A stretch of DNA of 64,000 nucleotides. Source: Heliopora coerulea. Lineage: Eukaryota > Cnidaria > Anthozoa > Scleralcyonacea > Helioporidae. The first letter of the stretch is position 1, and every line of letters begins with the position of its first letter. This document shows, piece after piece, positions 10,456-21,962 of the stretch. The translations under genes were made by a program, and so were the position numbers. The notes beneath the pieces are model-generated. The model was not told the DNA's origin. It did not search any database and worked only from the letters and a program-made list of their open reading frames with translations. The stretch covers positions 62,001 through 126,000 of the forward strand of contig JASJOG010000469.1 in assembly GCA_030142905.1 (NCBI GenBank), in the 5' to 3' direction.

Positions 10456-11084
10456 ACATCGTAAAAATACAAAATAGGACTTTAGTCTTATAAACCTCAG
10501 GAATAAAAAAGTATGGAGTGGTCTATTGCTCTGTAGCTGCTTTTCGTTTTCCGCAGGACGAAACTCTGTAGCATCTGTTAACTGATGCACGTCAGCAAAA
10601 ATAGGATAAAAGTCCTACCAAATATAACAACGCCACATTAACCAGTAACCTAGATAACCTTTAGGTTACGGTCCCCCTGACTGAAGGGCCTTCCAAAAAT
10701 TTGATGTCGGGAGAAAAAGACGCTTTCTTTACTAGAGTAAACAAGTGTTAGTGTTTGTATTACTATTAAAGTAAGCACTGTAGACTAACTGATTAAGAGA
10801 AAACATGATATTTTGATAAAAACAGGTTCAGATAAAAACATGCCCGTAGATGTTCGCCAGCAAACGCTTGCCAGGAAGATGGCGGAGTTTGAATTAACAA
10901 AGTGCACTATGCGGGCAGACACAAACATAAGAGGTGCCGACTCCGAGTTGGACTTCTGGTTGATTATCTATTCTGTGCCAAGCACAAGGAAATGCTATTA
11001 ATCGTTTTACTCTATTATCTTTCGCCAGACAGCGGTGTCAACTTCTGAAGTAGTGCGCCAAACATTCGAAAAATTCAAACTCGG
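10456..11084. other. No recognisable gene
   Basis: Only short unconvincing frames are present (for example 10813-11001 plus, 62 codons). No repeat structure is evident. Confidence 0.35.
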
Positions 11085-11092
11085 ACTCCCGT

Positions 11093-11282
11093 CCGTGGCG
11101 TAACGGACTATGGTCAGGGTTAGAGCACGTCCTAAGGGTCCCCGACCTCTAAGGGGCCCCGGATGTGTCTGTAAATACAATTGAGATTAACGTCTTGAAA
11201 TATATGTCTGTACTAACGGGTGTGGCGGGCGATCGCTAACGAAGATCTCCTAAGGGCCCCCAATGGTTCCGTTACGCCACTG
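11093..11282. mobile_element. hAT-type MITE with a perfect 8-bp target duplication
   Basis: The 8-bp string actcccgt occurs at 11085-11092 and 11283-11290, exactly bordering a 190-bp unit. The unit's ends are ccgtggcgtaacgga and, reverse-complemented, cagtggcgtaacgga, close to the widespread hAT terminus CAGTGGCGTAAC. hAT transposases make 8-bp duplications, so both criteria agree. The interior is GC-rich with a repeated taagggyccc motif and encodes nothing. Confidence 0.9.
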
Positions 11283-12179
11283 ACTCCCGTAAAATTAAAC
11301 ACGTCTAAAAATAAAGCGTAAGTTAATTCAAAATAATGATTTCAATTATGATTTGCGCGTTCTGGATCAAAAATTTCGGGTGTTAAACCTTTTTTGTTCT
11401 CCTATGTGTGCTCCGACAAACCGTAGACATGTCCAGCGGACAGCTTCGTCAATCCTAATCAGAAGTCAAGGCGACGTGCCTTAGAAGAAGCGTCCACGGT
11501 TGAAACCCACATCACATTACAAATGAATATTATTAGCGCGGTTGATGTCCAGGCAAATTCAGGAAAAATAGGAACTTTAAATTCCACTATAAACTCGATT
11601 ACCAAAATGGTCCAATGAAAATTTGAACTGCATAACTGCAAAATTTTATCAAAAGAGCATATTCCCGGATCCACAGGAAGACGTGACGTCGAGTTGACCT
11701 GCTCAGTCGACGGCCAGCCTAGCGTTTCGAATTTTTTAAGCCACGCTACGGCAAACTAGAAAACCTGAAATCTGAAATCTGGAATCTGTCTTAATTGATA
11801 ATTTACTCAAGAGACCTTGTTTACGGAAGCCCATAGGGGACATGACACAAAATTGTTTGGCTGCAATATAATATTGCGTTGACGCAATTTTATACTGAGT
11901 TGCTGCAATTTTATAATGTATTGCTACATCTTTATACAGAATTGCCGTAGTTTTATACAGAGTTGCTACAATTTTATACGAAGTTTCCGCAGTTTTATGG
12001 TGTGTTGCTGCATTTTTTCGTGTGTTGCTGCGATTTTATAGTGCGTTACTATGGGAACAGGAGGCTCGTCTATTGCCTGGTCATTCCATTATAATATATT
12101 GACCCGTTTGAGTCTTCTATGGCGGACATTTATTTGAATTTTCTACTTACAGTTTGCTTCAGTTCCTGAGACTTTCGAA

Positions 12180-12371
12180 ATATTTTGCTCTGGCTGTGGT
12201 ACCGCTTGTATTCTGAATGTGATATGTTGTCCCCATTGTGGCAAACAGCTCTCAGGAATCCCAGAAGCTATACTAATCCTAGTAGAAGCTATTCTTAAAT
12301 CGACGGGGATCACGTTACATTTCGATGACCTTGTTAATGTGGAAAAGCGACATGTCCTCTCATTATCTTGA
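12180..12371 (+). pseudogene. Zinc-ribbon exon remnant in the left arm
   Basis: The plus-strand frame gives FCSGCGTACILN followed by CCPHCGKQLSG, i.e. two CxxC knuckles of a zinc ribbon, then about 40 residues unlike the other arm before a TGA at 12369. The matching segment of the right arm (minus strand) begins with an ATG and FCTGCGTACILN, so this is an inverted partial copy of the same gene start. Here both CxxC pairs are intact, whereas in the right arm the second pair is damaged. Confidence 0.6.
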
Positions 12372-12374
12372 ATC

Positions 12375-12991
12375 TTAAGTGAGAGGATATGTTGGGAAAA
12401 ATCCGGGTAGCTCCTCGTCAGTTGAATCAGTTTTGTTGTCATTGCGACAAAAAACGCTATCCCTGTATTCGGACGTGGAACAGAGAAAGAAAATGATTCG
12501 ACAATACGGCTTATCTTTTTCTTCTTTGTATCTTTTTAAGGTAAATGGCTCTTGTGTGCCATGAATTGACGCAATTTCTTTACAGTTAGAATATAGGAGA
12601 CTGTATGATTCTCTTTGATCAATCAAGTTTTTGATGAATCGAGCATGCTTTTCGACGTCCTTTTGAGTAGTTCTGAGTTCAGAGGGAGTGTTGCGCCGCG
12701 TTTTATCGAGAGTTTTGCGTCTTTCATGGCCGTAATTTCCAAATTGATCTTAACCTCTGATTCCTTTTGTTTGGTCTTTGAATTCTTCGTTTGTGGTTTT
12801 CCGTGCATGCGCGTAGAAAAGGATTCGAAGGACATATTTCTGCATTGACTGTTAGCCGTCACTGAGTTCAAATCACGGTTTGTGTTCGAAGTTGTTTGAC
12901 TAGATCCTGAGATTCCTGAGAGCTGTTTACCACGATGGTGACAAAATATTGCATTCAGAATACAAGCGGTACCACATCCAGTGCAAAACAT
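12375..12991 (-). pseudogene. Zinc-ribbon protein gene carried by the element, frameshifted
   Basis: From an ATG at 12991 the minus strand encodes a zinc ribbon (CTGCG, then CHHRG where the fourth cysteine has become Arg) and a long Ser/Thr/Lys-rich linker (residues about 25-85). A basic region follows (AKLSIKRGATLPL) and runs to a stop at 12623. The next frame, overlapping by a few bases (12626-12375), continues with LLYSNCKEIASIHGTQEPFTLKRYKEE and an Asp/Ser/Thr-rich end. The two frames together look like one protein of about 205 residues split by a single frameshift. I believe similar proteins form a multi-copy family in corals, but I cannot name it. The position inside terminal repeats suggests it is an element-borne gene. 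Confidence 0.5.
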
Positions 12992-13500
12992 TTCGAAAGC
13001 CTAAGAAATTGAAGCAAAGTGCAAGTGGAAAATTCAAAATAATGACTGCCATAGAAGATTCGAACAGGTCCTGTTCCCATAGCAACGTATTGTAGCGTTG
13101 CGTTTGTAAACAGTAATATCTGTTATGCCGGTTGGCTTGTTTAACGTTTGTCAATCGTTATGTTTGTTTACGACTTATTACCTACTAGTTCAAGTATCGC
13201 GTAGACAGACATCCACGTTATCAATACATGAGCAAGTCGTTGAGTTTTCTGGAGTGTGTGTGCAACACAGAGCTTTTAGGTTAGAGAGTGGGACGTTATT
13301 GTAAGACTATTTACTTGTTAAATATATCTAGTAAGCCTTGTTCTTGAACCACGCTACAGTACTATAAAATCGCAGCAACACACTATAAAATCGCAGCAAC
13401 ACACTATAAAATTACAGCAACACACTATGAAATTGCGTCAACACAATATAATATTGCAGCTAAACAACTTTGCAGCATGTCCCCTATGGGCTTCCGTACT

Positions 13501-14367
13501 TATTTCACGGGTGAAAACAAGTTCAACGCTAACGTTTTCCCGTTTGTTTGGGCTCGTGCTAGCGTTCGTTTTCACTTGCCGCATATGATTTGAGTTTGCT
13601 GGTAGGCCTGCGCTTGTGCGTTGCTCATCAAGCATTAAGTTAATGCTTAAGTCTTAAGTACTAAATCCATCACCAGTCAGAGCTAGATATAATGGCTAAA
13701 CACCTATAGATATTTTCAGGTTGGCCATAGGGTTTAACTTAAAATAGGACTTAGTTTTTGTTGAAAAGTTGTTGAAAACTGTTAGATGGCCTATCAAAAT
13801 CGAGTAATCATATTGCCGTAAGTAAAACTAAGCTAACGTACCGCAGAACAAATAGGGAATAAAAAGAAAGTTAATTTTTTTAATCGTGACTATTCTATAA
13901 TTAAGCAAAACTTTTGTGAAGTAAACAACAGGTTACTTTTTACTAGTTTTTTTTATTTGATAGAATAATTACATTTCTATAAACGAGGAATACCAGGCCC
14001 ATACCTGAATGGGGGGGCAGAGGAGTCATGATCTCCCTAGAAATTTGTGGGAAAGTAATGAGAAGTGACGGGAAAAAATTGAGAAAGTTAAAAACATACA
14101 CGAGTTTTAAAATCGGTGAAAATAGGCCTCACTGGCTCCCTTTGCATTAACCCTCTGCACGAGCCTGAATACATAATAAACTTTCAAAAAAAATGACGTA
14201 AGAGGATCAAGCTATGGGAATTTATGCAAGAGATATTATTTTAAAACCCTAAATAATTACTCTTAAAGTATACTCAAATATCTTAGGTGAATTTGATGCC
14301 ATATGGGTAACGATGTGCAATACAGCATGAGCAATAGCTAAATGATGCCTTCAGCTAGAATAAAATA
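13501..14367. other. No recognisable gene
   Basis: The sequence is A/T-rich, with only short frames and no clear repeat boundaries. Confidence 0.35.
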
Positions 14368-14369
14368 AA

Positions 14370-14566
14370 ACCCCAAAACACAAGATCAAGTTTTTCTTGA
14401 CAATCTTTCCTTAACAAGGAGCCTTTCTCAAAATCTGGTCATGCCAGATTTTGAAAAAGGCGACTTGTCAAGGAAAAACTTGCCAGTTTGTGACGTACAC
14501 ACGAGCAAATTAAACTTGTCAAAAAAAAAAATTGCCAAGGAAAACTTGGTCGTGTGTACGGGACTA
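14370..14566. mobile_element. MITE with inverted ends and an internal hairpin
   Basis: The left end region acaagatcaagtttttcttg and the right end region, reverse-complemented (acgaccaagttttccttggc), are related. Aaggaaaaacttg and its complement recur inside. At 14422-14462 gcctttctcaaaatctgg and ccagattttgaaaaaggc form a strong hairpin. There is no coding content. Confidence 0.5.
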
Positions 14567-15281
14567 TAGCTTTTTACTCATATTAATTATGTAGTTCATT
14601 GACCAAAGATTGAAGATAAAATAGTTTTCACTCGATTGCCAGAGATTCAAATGACGAAAGTTATGGAGGCCATGTCGTTATACCTGAAAAAATAACCGAA
14701 AAATCTCTATTTTTGTTTTTCTAGTTTTCAGAATTCGTTATACTCGTTAATTCGATTCGTGAGAGCAGTTCGCTTGGCGTATGCTTGTAAGTACTAAATA
14801 AGCGTATTTCAAATCTACGTTGAAATTGAGATTGAAATAACTGGGTTTGTTAGTGGGACTCAAACTTGTTACTCTGACTCTCTTGGGGTTCTTTTGGTTT
14901 TTATGGGGTTTTTTACTTTCACTCTTTAAAATTTGGAATGGAAATTTATTTACATATTCATCTGGTATGTTCATGAACCCCGTATAGAAAAAAAAGCAAA
15001 TTATCTTTAGCAAAGATACGTGGTTGGGGAATGTCTACAAATTCACATATTCTAAAATCACGAAAGATCAGATCATTCACCTCAAAAAAACAAAAAAAAA
15101 TTCTTCTTCGCATGCGTGAGAGAGTGAGGTGTTCCAAGTGTAAGTCACCAGTTTAAAAAGAAGTAATGTTATTGCACTTTGGAAACACCTTTATTTTACT
15201 GCACAAGAGATAATTCAAATTTTTCGATTAAAATGATTGATTATTGAAATGATTGATGATTTTGAATTCAAAAGGTGTAAA

Positions 15282-16009
15282 ATACGCCTTTTGCCCTGCA
15301 TTACTGAATAATAAACGTTCAATTGTATGAATGTTAACCACAATTGCATTTTAGAGTAAATGACATTTAAATGACATTCAACAACTATTTTGTAAGTTTA
15401 ATGGCATTTATTTTTTATGAATTGCAAATAACCCAATTCTATTGCATTAGTAGAATTACAGTAGGATGAATATATATTCATCTTATTCGTAAGTATATTC
15501 AACAGTGTTCGTACGTTCAGTATCTGCAATTGAATATGATACGTAGGACGAAGTGCTGCACAATGAGGTTTCGTTTTCGGGCAAATTAGTCGCACATTCT
15601 TGAAAACATAGTTGAAATCTAACTTTATTTGTGCCAACAATGTGCATGAAATCGTGTGTATTGGGAACAATAATCCTGTTTACGGTCTTATAATTTTCTT
15701 ACTAACCTTTCTCGATTTTCCTGGCTGATTCGTTGCCTTCTTTACAGTGCATTACTTGTCATTAACCGTTCATGTACTCTAATGCATTATCTTGCTCAAC
15801 AAGCACTTGAATGTATACATATCCTATTGAGATTCTTATCGTGCTATTGAACGATGTTATTTGCTATTAATTAAAAATAAATGCTATTGAACTTACAAAA
15901 GAGTTATTGAACGTCGTTCAAAGAATAATGAATATTGTGAAGTGCAACTGTAGTTCACATTCATGCAAATGAACATTAATTATTGCGTAATGCAGGGTAA
16001 AAGGTGTAT
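15282..16009. mobile_element. TIR element, 728 bp, inserted in duplication copy 1
   Basis: The left end atacgccttttgccctgcat is matched in reverse complement by the right end (atacaccttttaccctgcat). Imperfect arm similarity continues for about 170 bp (for example ttttgtaagttyaatrgcat near both 15395 and 15890). The partner duplication lacks this piece. There is no credible ORF, so it is a non-autonomous element of unassigned superfamily. Confidence 0.7.
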
Positions 16010-16320
16010 CAACAACAAGTTTATCTCCTTTCGCGACTGCAAACATTTTCTAAGACAGTTAGAGAATGAGCACTCGTTAATATATGGAGTTTATTGACCC
16101 AGTGCTCTGAATACTAAATCCTATTCATCTCTCGACACATCCACAATTCATAGTTTCAACAGAGGCGTTAAAATCCTTTACTGAATAATTGGTATTCAGG
16201 AGTGAGATTCCCTTTCAAATGGGTTTGATAAACACTTATCCCACAGCTAATTTTTTAAGAGGATGATAGCTACTCATCCCAATGCTTATCGCATGCAGAA
16301 TAGATATCTTAATTCCTGAC

Positions 16321-16488
16321 GACCGACGTTTCTACTACGTTAAACGGGAAAAATCTTTGAGTTGTAGATGAGTCATGAGATAAGGACCCTTACCTCATGA
16401 CTCGTCCACAGTTGAAAGAGACCTTATCTCATGACTCATCCACAGTTGGGAAATTTTTTCCATTTAACATAATGGAAACGTTGGTCGT
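16321..16488. mobile_element. Foldback MITE with tandem internal motif
   Basis: The left end gaccgacgtttctactacgt pairs with the right end, reverse-complemented (gaccaacgtttccattatgt). Between them tcatgagataagg, ctcatgactcgtccacagtt and ctcatgactcatccacagtt alternate, so the centre can fold in several registers. It is absent from the paralogous block near 54 kb. Confidence 0.55.
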
Positions 16489-17749
16489 TAATTAACCACC
16501 ATAAGATAGTTAATCAATGTTCACTCGTGTAATAAATCCTTTATCACACTGGTAACCCATTAACCCTTAGAAATCAATCGCATTCATTCTCTAACTCTTA
16601 ATTACTTATTGAATGTCGTTGGGCGCGATTGATCAAGAGTTATGCAGACCAACGTCAACCACCGAAGGCTTCAACAGATAACATTGACTGAGGTCTAGAC
16701 AATTCCGAGTACAATAATGGTTTACTATCCATTCGAAATACAAACAAAATTAGCTAGTAAAGACTAAATAAGTTTACAACATGCAAACTATAAAAGATTT
16801 AAAGGCAAATCTAAACCGCCTGGCTGCCAGCAATGACATAACGACATTGTCATCGTAGGATATTTTTACACAATGGTATCATCATTAAATTTTCAATATC
16901 CCACTGATATGAACTCAGAACTGCTGGACATTGAAAATTAGCGGCAGAACTTCCACTCGAGAGAAACGATGTTATGCTTTGGGTTTATAATGATATGAAG
17001 CACTTGCACTATAAGATTGAATGGAAACAAAAACTTCGAATTTTACCGGATAAAATATTAATATCGCAACTCTAACTGGGCAAACTACTAATTCATGATA
17101 TCACAACATTAGTCCCAAAAAAGACCAGCTACGTTAATCTTAAACATTCAAACACGAATTAAGCACGTTTTTTAATTTAATCAGCACCTATTTTCACAAC
17201 AAAAAGTAAACTATCACAAAATAATTATATTTGCTTAAAGCCGTAATAACCAATGAAGAAGATAAAATGATTACTTCTTCGTCCTAAAAAAGCACAAGAC
17301 AAAGAATATAGGGACAACTATAAGCGGTTGTCAGCAAGTACAATTATACGATCTTCTCTCCAGAACTATAGAGGATGAACTATGATTTATCTTTTGGGAC
17401 AAAATAACGCACATACCATATATTTTCCCTGTAAAACGTACTGATTTGCTGGTTGAGGTTAACTCAGTAAAAGCCTAACACGCCCTTTTCTAACACTAAA
17501 AAGAGGCCTGAGTCCCCCTAGGGTGCGCCATTGGTTCTTATCACCAGAGTGGTTCAACTTAAATATGGTTTCTGTCAAGACTGCTTCCGGAGCAACAGTG
17601 GTCATTAATATTGTTTTAATCTTTTTCAGTTAAATCGCCAGATCATCTTCGGTTGTGGTGGAGATTAGATCCAAACAAAAATTTTCGTAAGTCGAAGTAA
17701 TACTTTAAGGTCCATTTAATGATAATAACAGATATGTTGGGGACTGTTT

Positions 17750-18125
17750 ATGAAGAAGACGAGCTAGCCCGGTAAGTGGGATAGCTCGCTAAGCGAGATC
17801 TCGCCTCATTACCATTTTTAATTTTTCATTCCGAGAACATGGATAAACGGACCAGCCCAGTAAGCGAGATCCCACCTGTGAACTGTAGGGAGATCTCGGT
17901 AGGCAGGATGACAATTTTTTCATGTAAACACCCACTAGACGGGCTGGCTCGCTTACCAAAATGATGTTTTCTGGAGTGCGCATATACTACAGTAGTTTCA
18001 TTATTTCTGCGCCAAATTTAAACGCAAATAATCTAGCAACCGAGATCAAATTCAACCATATGAAGGCGAAACAAAAAACTATTTCGTTTACTGGGCTATC
18101 CCGCTTAAAGAGTGGGTCACTTTCC
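17750..18125. mobile_element. MITE-like insertion rich in an agcccrgtaagcgaga motif
   Basis: Relative to the paralogue (junction at about 57625) copy 1 has about 400 extra bases. They begin near gagctagcccggtaag and end near actgggctatcccgctt, which are inverted relatives of one another, and agcccagtaagcgagatc and ctggctcgcttacc recur inside. The boundaries are approximate. The small frames here are not credible genes. Confidence 0.5.
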
Positions 18126-18524
18126 ATACAAACAGCCTCTTAGAAAGAATTTGACAGGACATCAGGTTATCCTGGTCGGTGATAAATATTGGGCTTTAAA
18201 TACTATTCTGCACAGGGATTGGCCCAATCTGAGTACATATCGACCCCAGATGAGAGGTAAAGAATGGTTGACGTTAATTCGGTTAAGGGCTTTCTTGAAA
18301 TCAAAAATAAAAAAAAGGAAATTCCGAGCGAACTTCCATGCTTTACAAGAATCGAAAGCCTATCTGGAAGCATGTCTAGAAGGAACTTGGTTGCCAAGCT
18401 GAAGTTTTAAAACTACCAAACTGCTTGCTCGCTGTTGAGCAGGATGTAAACTGATTACTGTTATTCAGTTTACAGATGAGTTTTTTGCTTCAAAAATTAA
18501 AAGATGCTGGGAACATTACGTTGG

Positions 18525-18784
18525 GGTGATGGTGGCACAGTGATAGTGCACGTGTCGCTCACCGGCTCCGTGCAATTATCTGATTAAAGCTACGTTTGTC
18601 ACATGTGAGAAGAGTGCTGTCCAGTTTGACTATACCAAGCATCGCAGGTTTTCTCCGAGTACTCCGGTTTCCTCCTGTGGTAACACTGGATCCATGAGGG
18701 GTGACCCTCACTGGACCTCTAGGGAAAACAGCTTATGTAGCTGATAAGGTTATCCAATATAAATAAAGGCACTTCACTTTACTT
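18525..18784 (+). repeat. tRNA-derived SINE
   Basis: A promoter-like head (gatggtggcacagtgatagtgcacgtg, beginning at 18530) resembles a tRNA A box and D arm. It is followed by a body with gcaggttttctccgagtactccggtttcctc, a core I associate with a common cnidarian SINE, and an end with aataaaggcacttcactt. The B box is degenerate. No clear target duplication was found. Confidence 0.6.
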
Positions 18785-19019
18785 TTGTCCTTGTAATTCG
18801 AATCTTTACGTTGACAATCTAAAATCTCATGATATTTCTGGTGATCACCGAAGACTTCATCATATACATAAAGGTTTTGTGACAAAGCACTACAACAGTA
18901 TAACAGTATTTGTTGCTTTTGAGTTCAAACATAATGGCCGTTTAGAAATACTGAATTGTCTGCTATGGGACAGAGCACCTAATACTCTGAGAACACTTGC
19001 TAGATGTGTTTTCAAAATT

Positions 19020-20290
19020 GCTAAAGGTGTGCAGAATTATTGTGAGTTTGTCTGATGATGATACGCACCACAAGACCAGGAACATTTTTGCGTAGGCGAC
19101 ATTGTCAGTTTCCGTTCCCTTTGTTCTTAAATCAAAATTATTCGTTTTCTTTGGCTTTAAAGCCTGTAAGGTATTCCATTTAACTTACTGTATTTGACTG
19201 TGTACATCCTGAAAATAAAAGCGTTTTGTAAGGTATGAAGATCCGTTCCGGTCAAAATTATAATTATAATTATATTTATACAATTTTACTTAATTATCGT
19301 TGAAAGAGCTCGAAATGCCAAGCAAGACATCAATCGAATATACATGAATCCCAGTCTTGACCGTTCACTGTTTACATGTGAAGAGGTATTAAGCCATGCT
19401 TTATTTTCACGGGCTCGTAATCAAAGCGATAGAAATGCACTGAGCGACCTACAAGAACATTTTTCATGCCTGTTAATAAACACTTGCAAATAGAGTACCG
19501 AAGAAAGTGACGTCAAAAATTCAGAAAATTTTTCTTTGTAACCTTTTAGGGAAGCGCGACAAAAAATTATTTTACTTGCAGATTATGAAATAAATAGGTA
19601 AAACATCGGCCCATATGTCCCGTGGGAATGTAATTTTCTTGAACAAACCAATGTTTTCTTGCATGGTTCATGGCTCTTGGAATCAGGGGGGAAAACTGAT
19701 CTCTAAGGAAAACTGTATATATATTCAAATGTTCACTTTTCGGCCACAATTTAACTTACACATCTACACAGTGCTTAAATTTCTGGTGTGGTCCTTTTTC
19801 TTAATGAAGGGTCAAATGTTAATGAAGGGAAAATTTACGACTAGTGACGTCGTGCTTTTGCCATGTTTTTAAAATGGCTTAAGGTGCGTAGAATTTTGCG
19901 GGTTCGTTTAATGATGATACGCACCACATAACCAAATACATTTTCGCCTTGGTAACTTTGTACGTTTCCGGTCCATTCGTCCTTAAAGCAAAATTAATGA
20001 TTTCCATTGCCCCCAAAGAAAAGTCGAGATAACCCATTGGAATACATAATTTTCTTTGGATACATCGTTGGCATTGTTCATGGTCTTTGGAACCAGGGGG
20101 GAAAGACAATGACCTTTTAACAAAAATTATTAATTCAAATGTTCATATCTCGGCCTCTATTCAACTTACACAGCTGCTTATTGCTTAAATCTTTTATGGT
20201 CCTTTTTTAACCAAGGACCAAATGTTGATGAAATGAAACTTTACGATTAATGACGTCATGTGTTTGCCACTTTATCGAACATTTTCACAA
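19020..20290. repeat. Tandem duplication within copy 1
   Basis: Two units follow each other. Both contain, in order, a gtgcgtagaattttgcg / gtgcagaattattgtg start, gatgatacgcaccacaa, ttggaatcaggggggaaa or ttggaaccaggggggaaa, attcaaatgttca, a cggcc...caacttacaca stretch, tgtggtcctttttc or atggtccttttttaacc, and a tgacgtcatg-like end (at 19845 and 20250). The partner block at 59.2 kb has only one such end. The frames of up to 85 codons inside are not recognised. Confidence 0.6.
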
Positions 20291-20470
20291 GTATAGTGTA
20301 AACGTGCATAAATTATCTTGTAACGTCAAACGCGAGTAAGCATTGAAGGTTTCCACTTCTTTTTTCTTTGTTTTGGTAGAGATAAAACGTCATGGAAAAC
20401 CTTTCAAGAGGGTACGTTTTAGCGAATTCTTCTCGGTTAACCATATAAAATTGTTAAAGGTTGATCACAA

Positions 20471-21060
20471 TGCATGTATTAGAAAATGCGAAATGAACTA
20501 TGTTTAAATATGTTAAAAATAAGACAAAATATTTCGAAGTTCCTGTACAAGAACGAAAAAGTGCTTTTGTGTTTTGATTTGATTTTCTCGCCTTCATTTG
20601 TTCGCTTTCATACAAACTATCATCGATGGCAAATTGAGGCCTTCTTTGGTTCTCGCCACTTTGGATTTTTGTGGGCCTTTTCCAAAGTCAAACAGAAGCA
20701 TTCGAGAAACAAGAACCCACTGAGTTGTCTTGAGAATATTTTAGTTTTTGAGCTTTTGAATGCTAATGACGCGTAAACGTTCTAATTTTTAACTAATCTA
20801 GCTGGATTTTGCGAGTTTTCGTCCGCAAATTGTATTTCCTGGTAAAACAATAACTTTCTACATGAGCACAGATGCTTTTTTACGTTTTGAGCTATTTATG
20901 CCATTAACAAGGGGCATGAAAAGTTGAGGGGTTCTCAGGAAAAAAAAGTAATGTAAATAAGATAAATTAACTTTTAAAATAAGTGCTGAGAAACTTTTAT
21001 TCTGAAATGAGAGTTTTACTGATTCCAGGAAACCAGCCTCACTGACAAAGTTAATACCTT
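20471..21060. other. No recognisable gene
   Basis: A plus-strand frame at 20486-20776 (96 codons) has no recognisable motif. The region sits between the duplication and the Penelope palindrome. Confidence 0.3.
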
Positions 21061-21371
21061 TTAACATCTCATGGTTATACTAAAGTAAATGGTTTGAACC
21101 TGGGAGAATCGTGACATGTTTGAGGAAGTTGATCGTCCAGGTTAGTGTAGTCTTGAGAAAGACTGTTGGTTGAAGTGACTGACGTTTCGACAGCCTTAGC
21201 GGCGGTCATCTTCAGAGTCAAAAGGAGAGTAAAGTTCAGGTTCGCCTGTATTTGTATCTGGCTCGTCCGTGATAAGTGGGCGGTCGTATTAGTCATGGAG
21301 GTGTGATATTTGGCGAGAAGCAATGGGTGTGGTTGTGTAGGCGTTAATTATCAGTTTGTCGAAGTGTAAGT

Positions 21372-21962
21372 CTATTGGCTGCTCGCACGTTTGACTTTGT
21401 GAACTAGTCGTTTGTAAGGTCCCGGTAATTGTTGTGATCGGTTTAATGGATTTTGTTCTAAGTTCGTATACCAGCTTTCTAGTGTGAGTCGCTGTTTGTA
21501 GTTGCTGCTGTACGTAATGCATTTTGCCGAATCCCAGTCAATGTTGTGTTTGGTTTGTCGGTGGTGTTCGGCAATGTGGTTGGTTTTGTCTCCGTTTTTT
21601 GTCGCTCGTTTGTGTTCTGTTAGTCGTATATTTAAGTTTCTGCTAGTCTCACCTATATAAGTGGCTTGGCAGTCGGAGCAATTAATTTTGTAAATTGCAC
21701 CTTGTCTTTCGTGCGGTTGTTCTCTGTCCTTAACGTTCGTCAGTACATGTCGTAAAGTTGTGATGGGTTTGTGCGCTACTCGTATGTTGTATGGTCGTAA
21801 GATACGCAAGATAATCTCAGACGTACCTTTTATGTAGGGTATCGTTGCTGTAGTTGTTGTCGGACTGTTGTTTTTGTCGCGTTCATTATCTTTGTAAGTG
21901 TTAAGTTTGATGAAGTCAGAGTTATAGTTGTTTTTGTGGAAAAAACAACTATAACTCTCCAC
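21372..21962 (-). CDS. Penelope GIY-YIG endonuclease domain, left arm
   Basis: This open frame of 196 codons corresponds to the C-terminal part of a Penelope-like polyprotein. Residues about 35-85 are the linker (ILRPYNIRVAHKP, LRHVLTNVKD). Residues about 86-165 are the GIY-YIG endonuclease: AIYKINCSDCQATYIGETSR with its CxxC insert, NIRLTEHKRA with the arginine, a conserved His in HIAEHH, and the glutamate in LTLESWY. The domain cleaves target DNA for reverse-transcription priming. The N-terminal RT region is missing, and the first residues derive from the palindrome centre, so this is not a functional element. It differs from the right-arm copy at only a few residues (for example Leu for Ser before RILRPYN). 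Confidence 0.85.
   Translation of the reverse strand: MESYSCFFHKNNYNSDFIKLNTYKDNERDKNNSPTTTTATIPYIKGTSEIILRILRPYNIRVAHKPITTLRHVLTNVKDREQPHERQGAIYKINCSDCQATYIGETSRNLNIRLTEHKRATKNGDKTNHIAEHHRQTKHNIDWDSAKCITYSSNYKQRLTLESWYTNLEQNPLNRSQQLPGPYKRLVHKVKRASSQ

Larger units (their letters stand above)
11822..13500. mobile_element. Unclassified element of about 1.68 kb with terminal inverted repeats and subterminal tandem motifs
   Basis: The left end tacggaagcccataggggac is mirrored at 13474-13498. Inside each end lie degenerate tandem units of about 20-22 bp built on ttgctgcaattttatagtgt: about eight on the left (11870-12050) and five on the right (13358-13470), in inverted orientation. Further in, both arms again correspond: ctatgggaacagga, then a cttctatggc stretch, then an exon-like zinc-ribbon segment. 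The flanks cttgtt (left) and cttatt (right) are a weak possible duplication. The right arm has about 240 extra bp (13100-13340). It carries a broken gene (12991-12375 minus) and a mirrored exon (12180-12371 plus). No known transposase is visible. Confidence 0.65.
14592..20470. repeat. Copy 1 of a long collinear duplication (partner 53380-59560)
   Basis: Blocks in the same order and orientation as the partner are 14592-15035 with 53380-53850, 16590-16795 with 54276-54468, 16796-17180 with 56383-56783, 17180-17725 with 57036-57625, 18150-18400 with 57627-57835, and 20200-20470 with 59215-59410. By eye, aligned parts look roughly 75-85 percent identical. Gaps in the alignment coincide with inserted elements in one copy or the other. 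No coding frame is conserved between the copies, so it may be an old segmental duplication or two copies of a large non-coding repeat. Confidence 0.8.
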
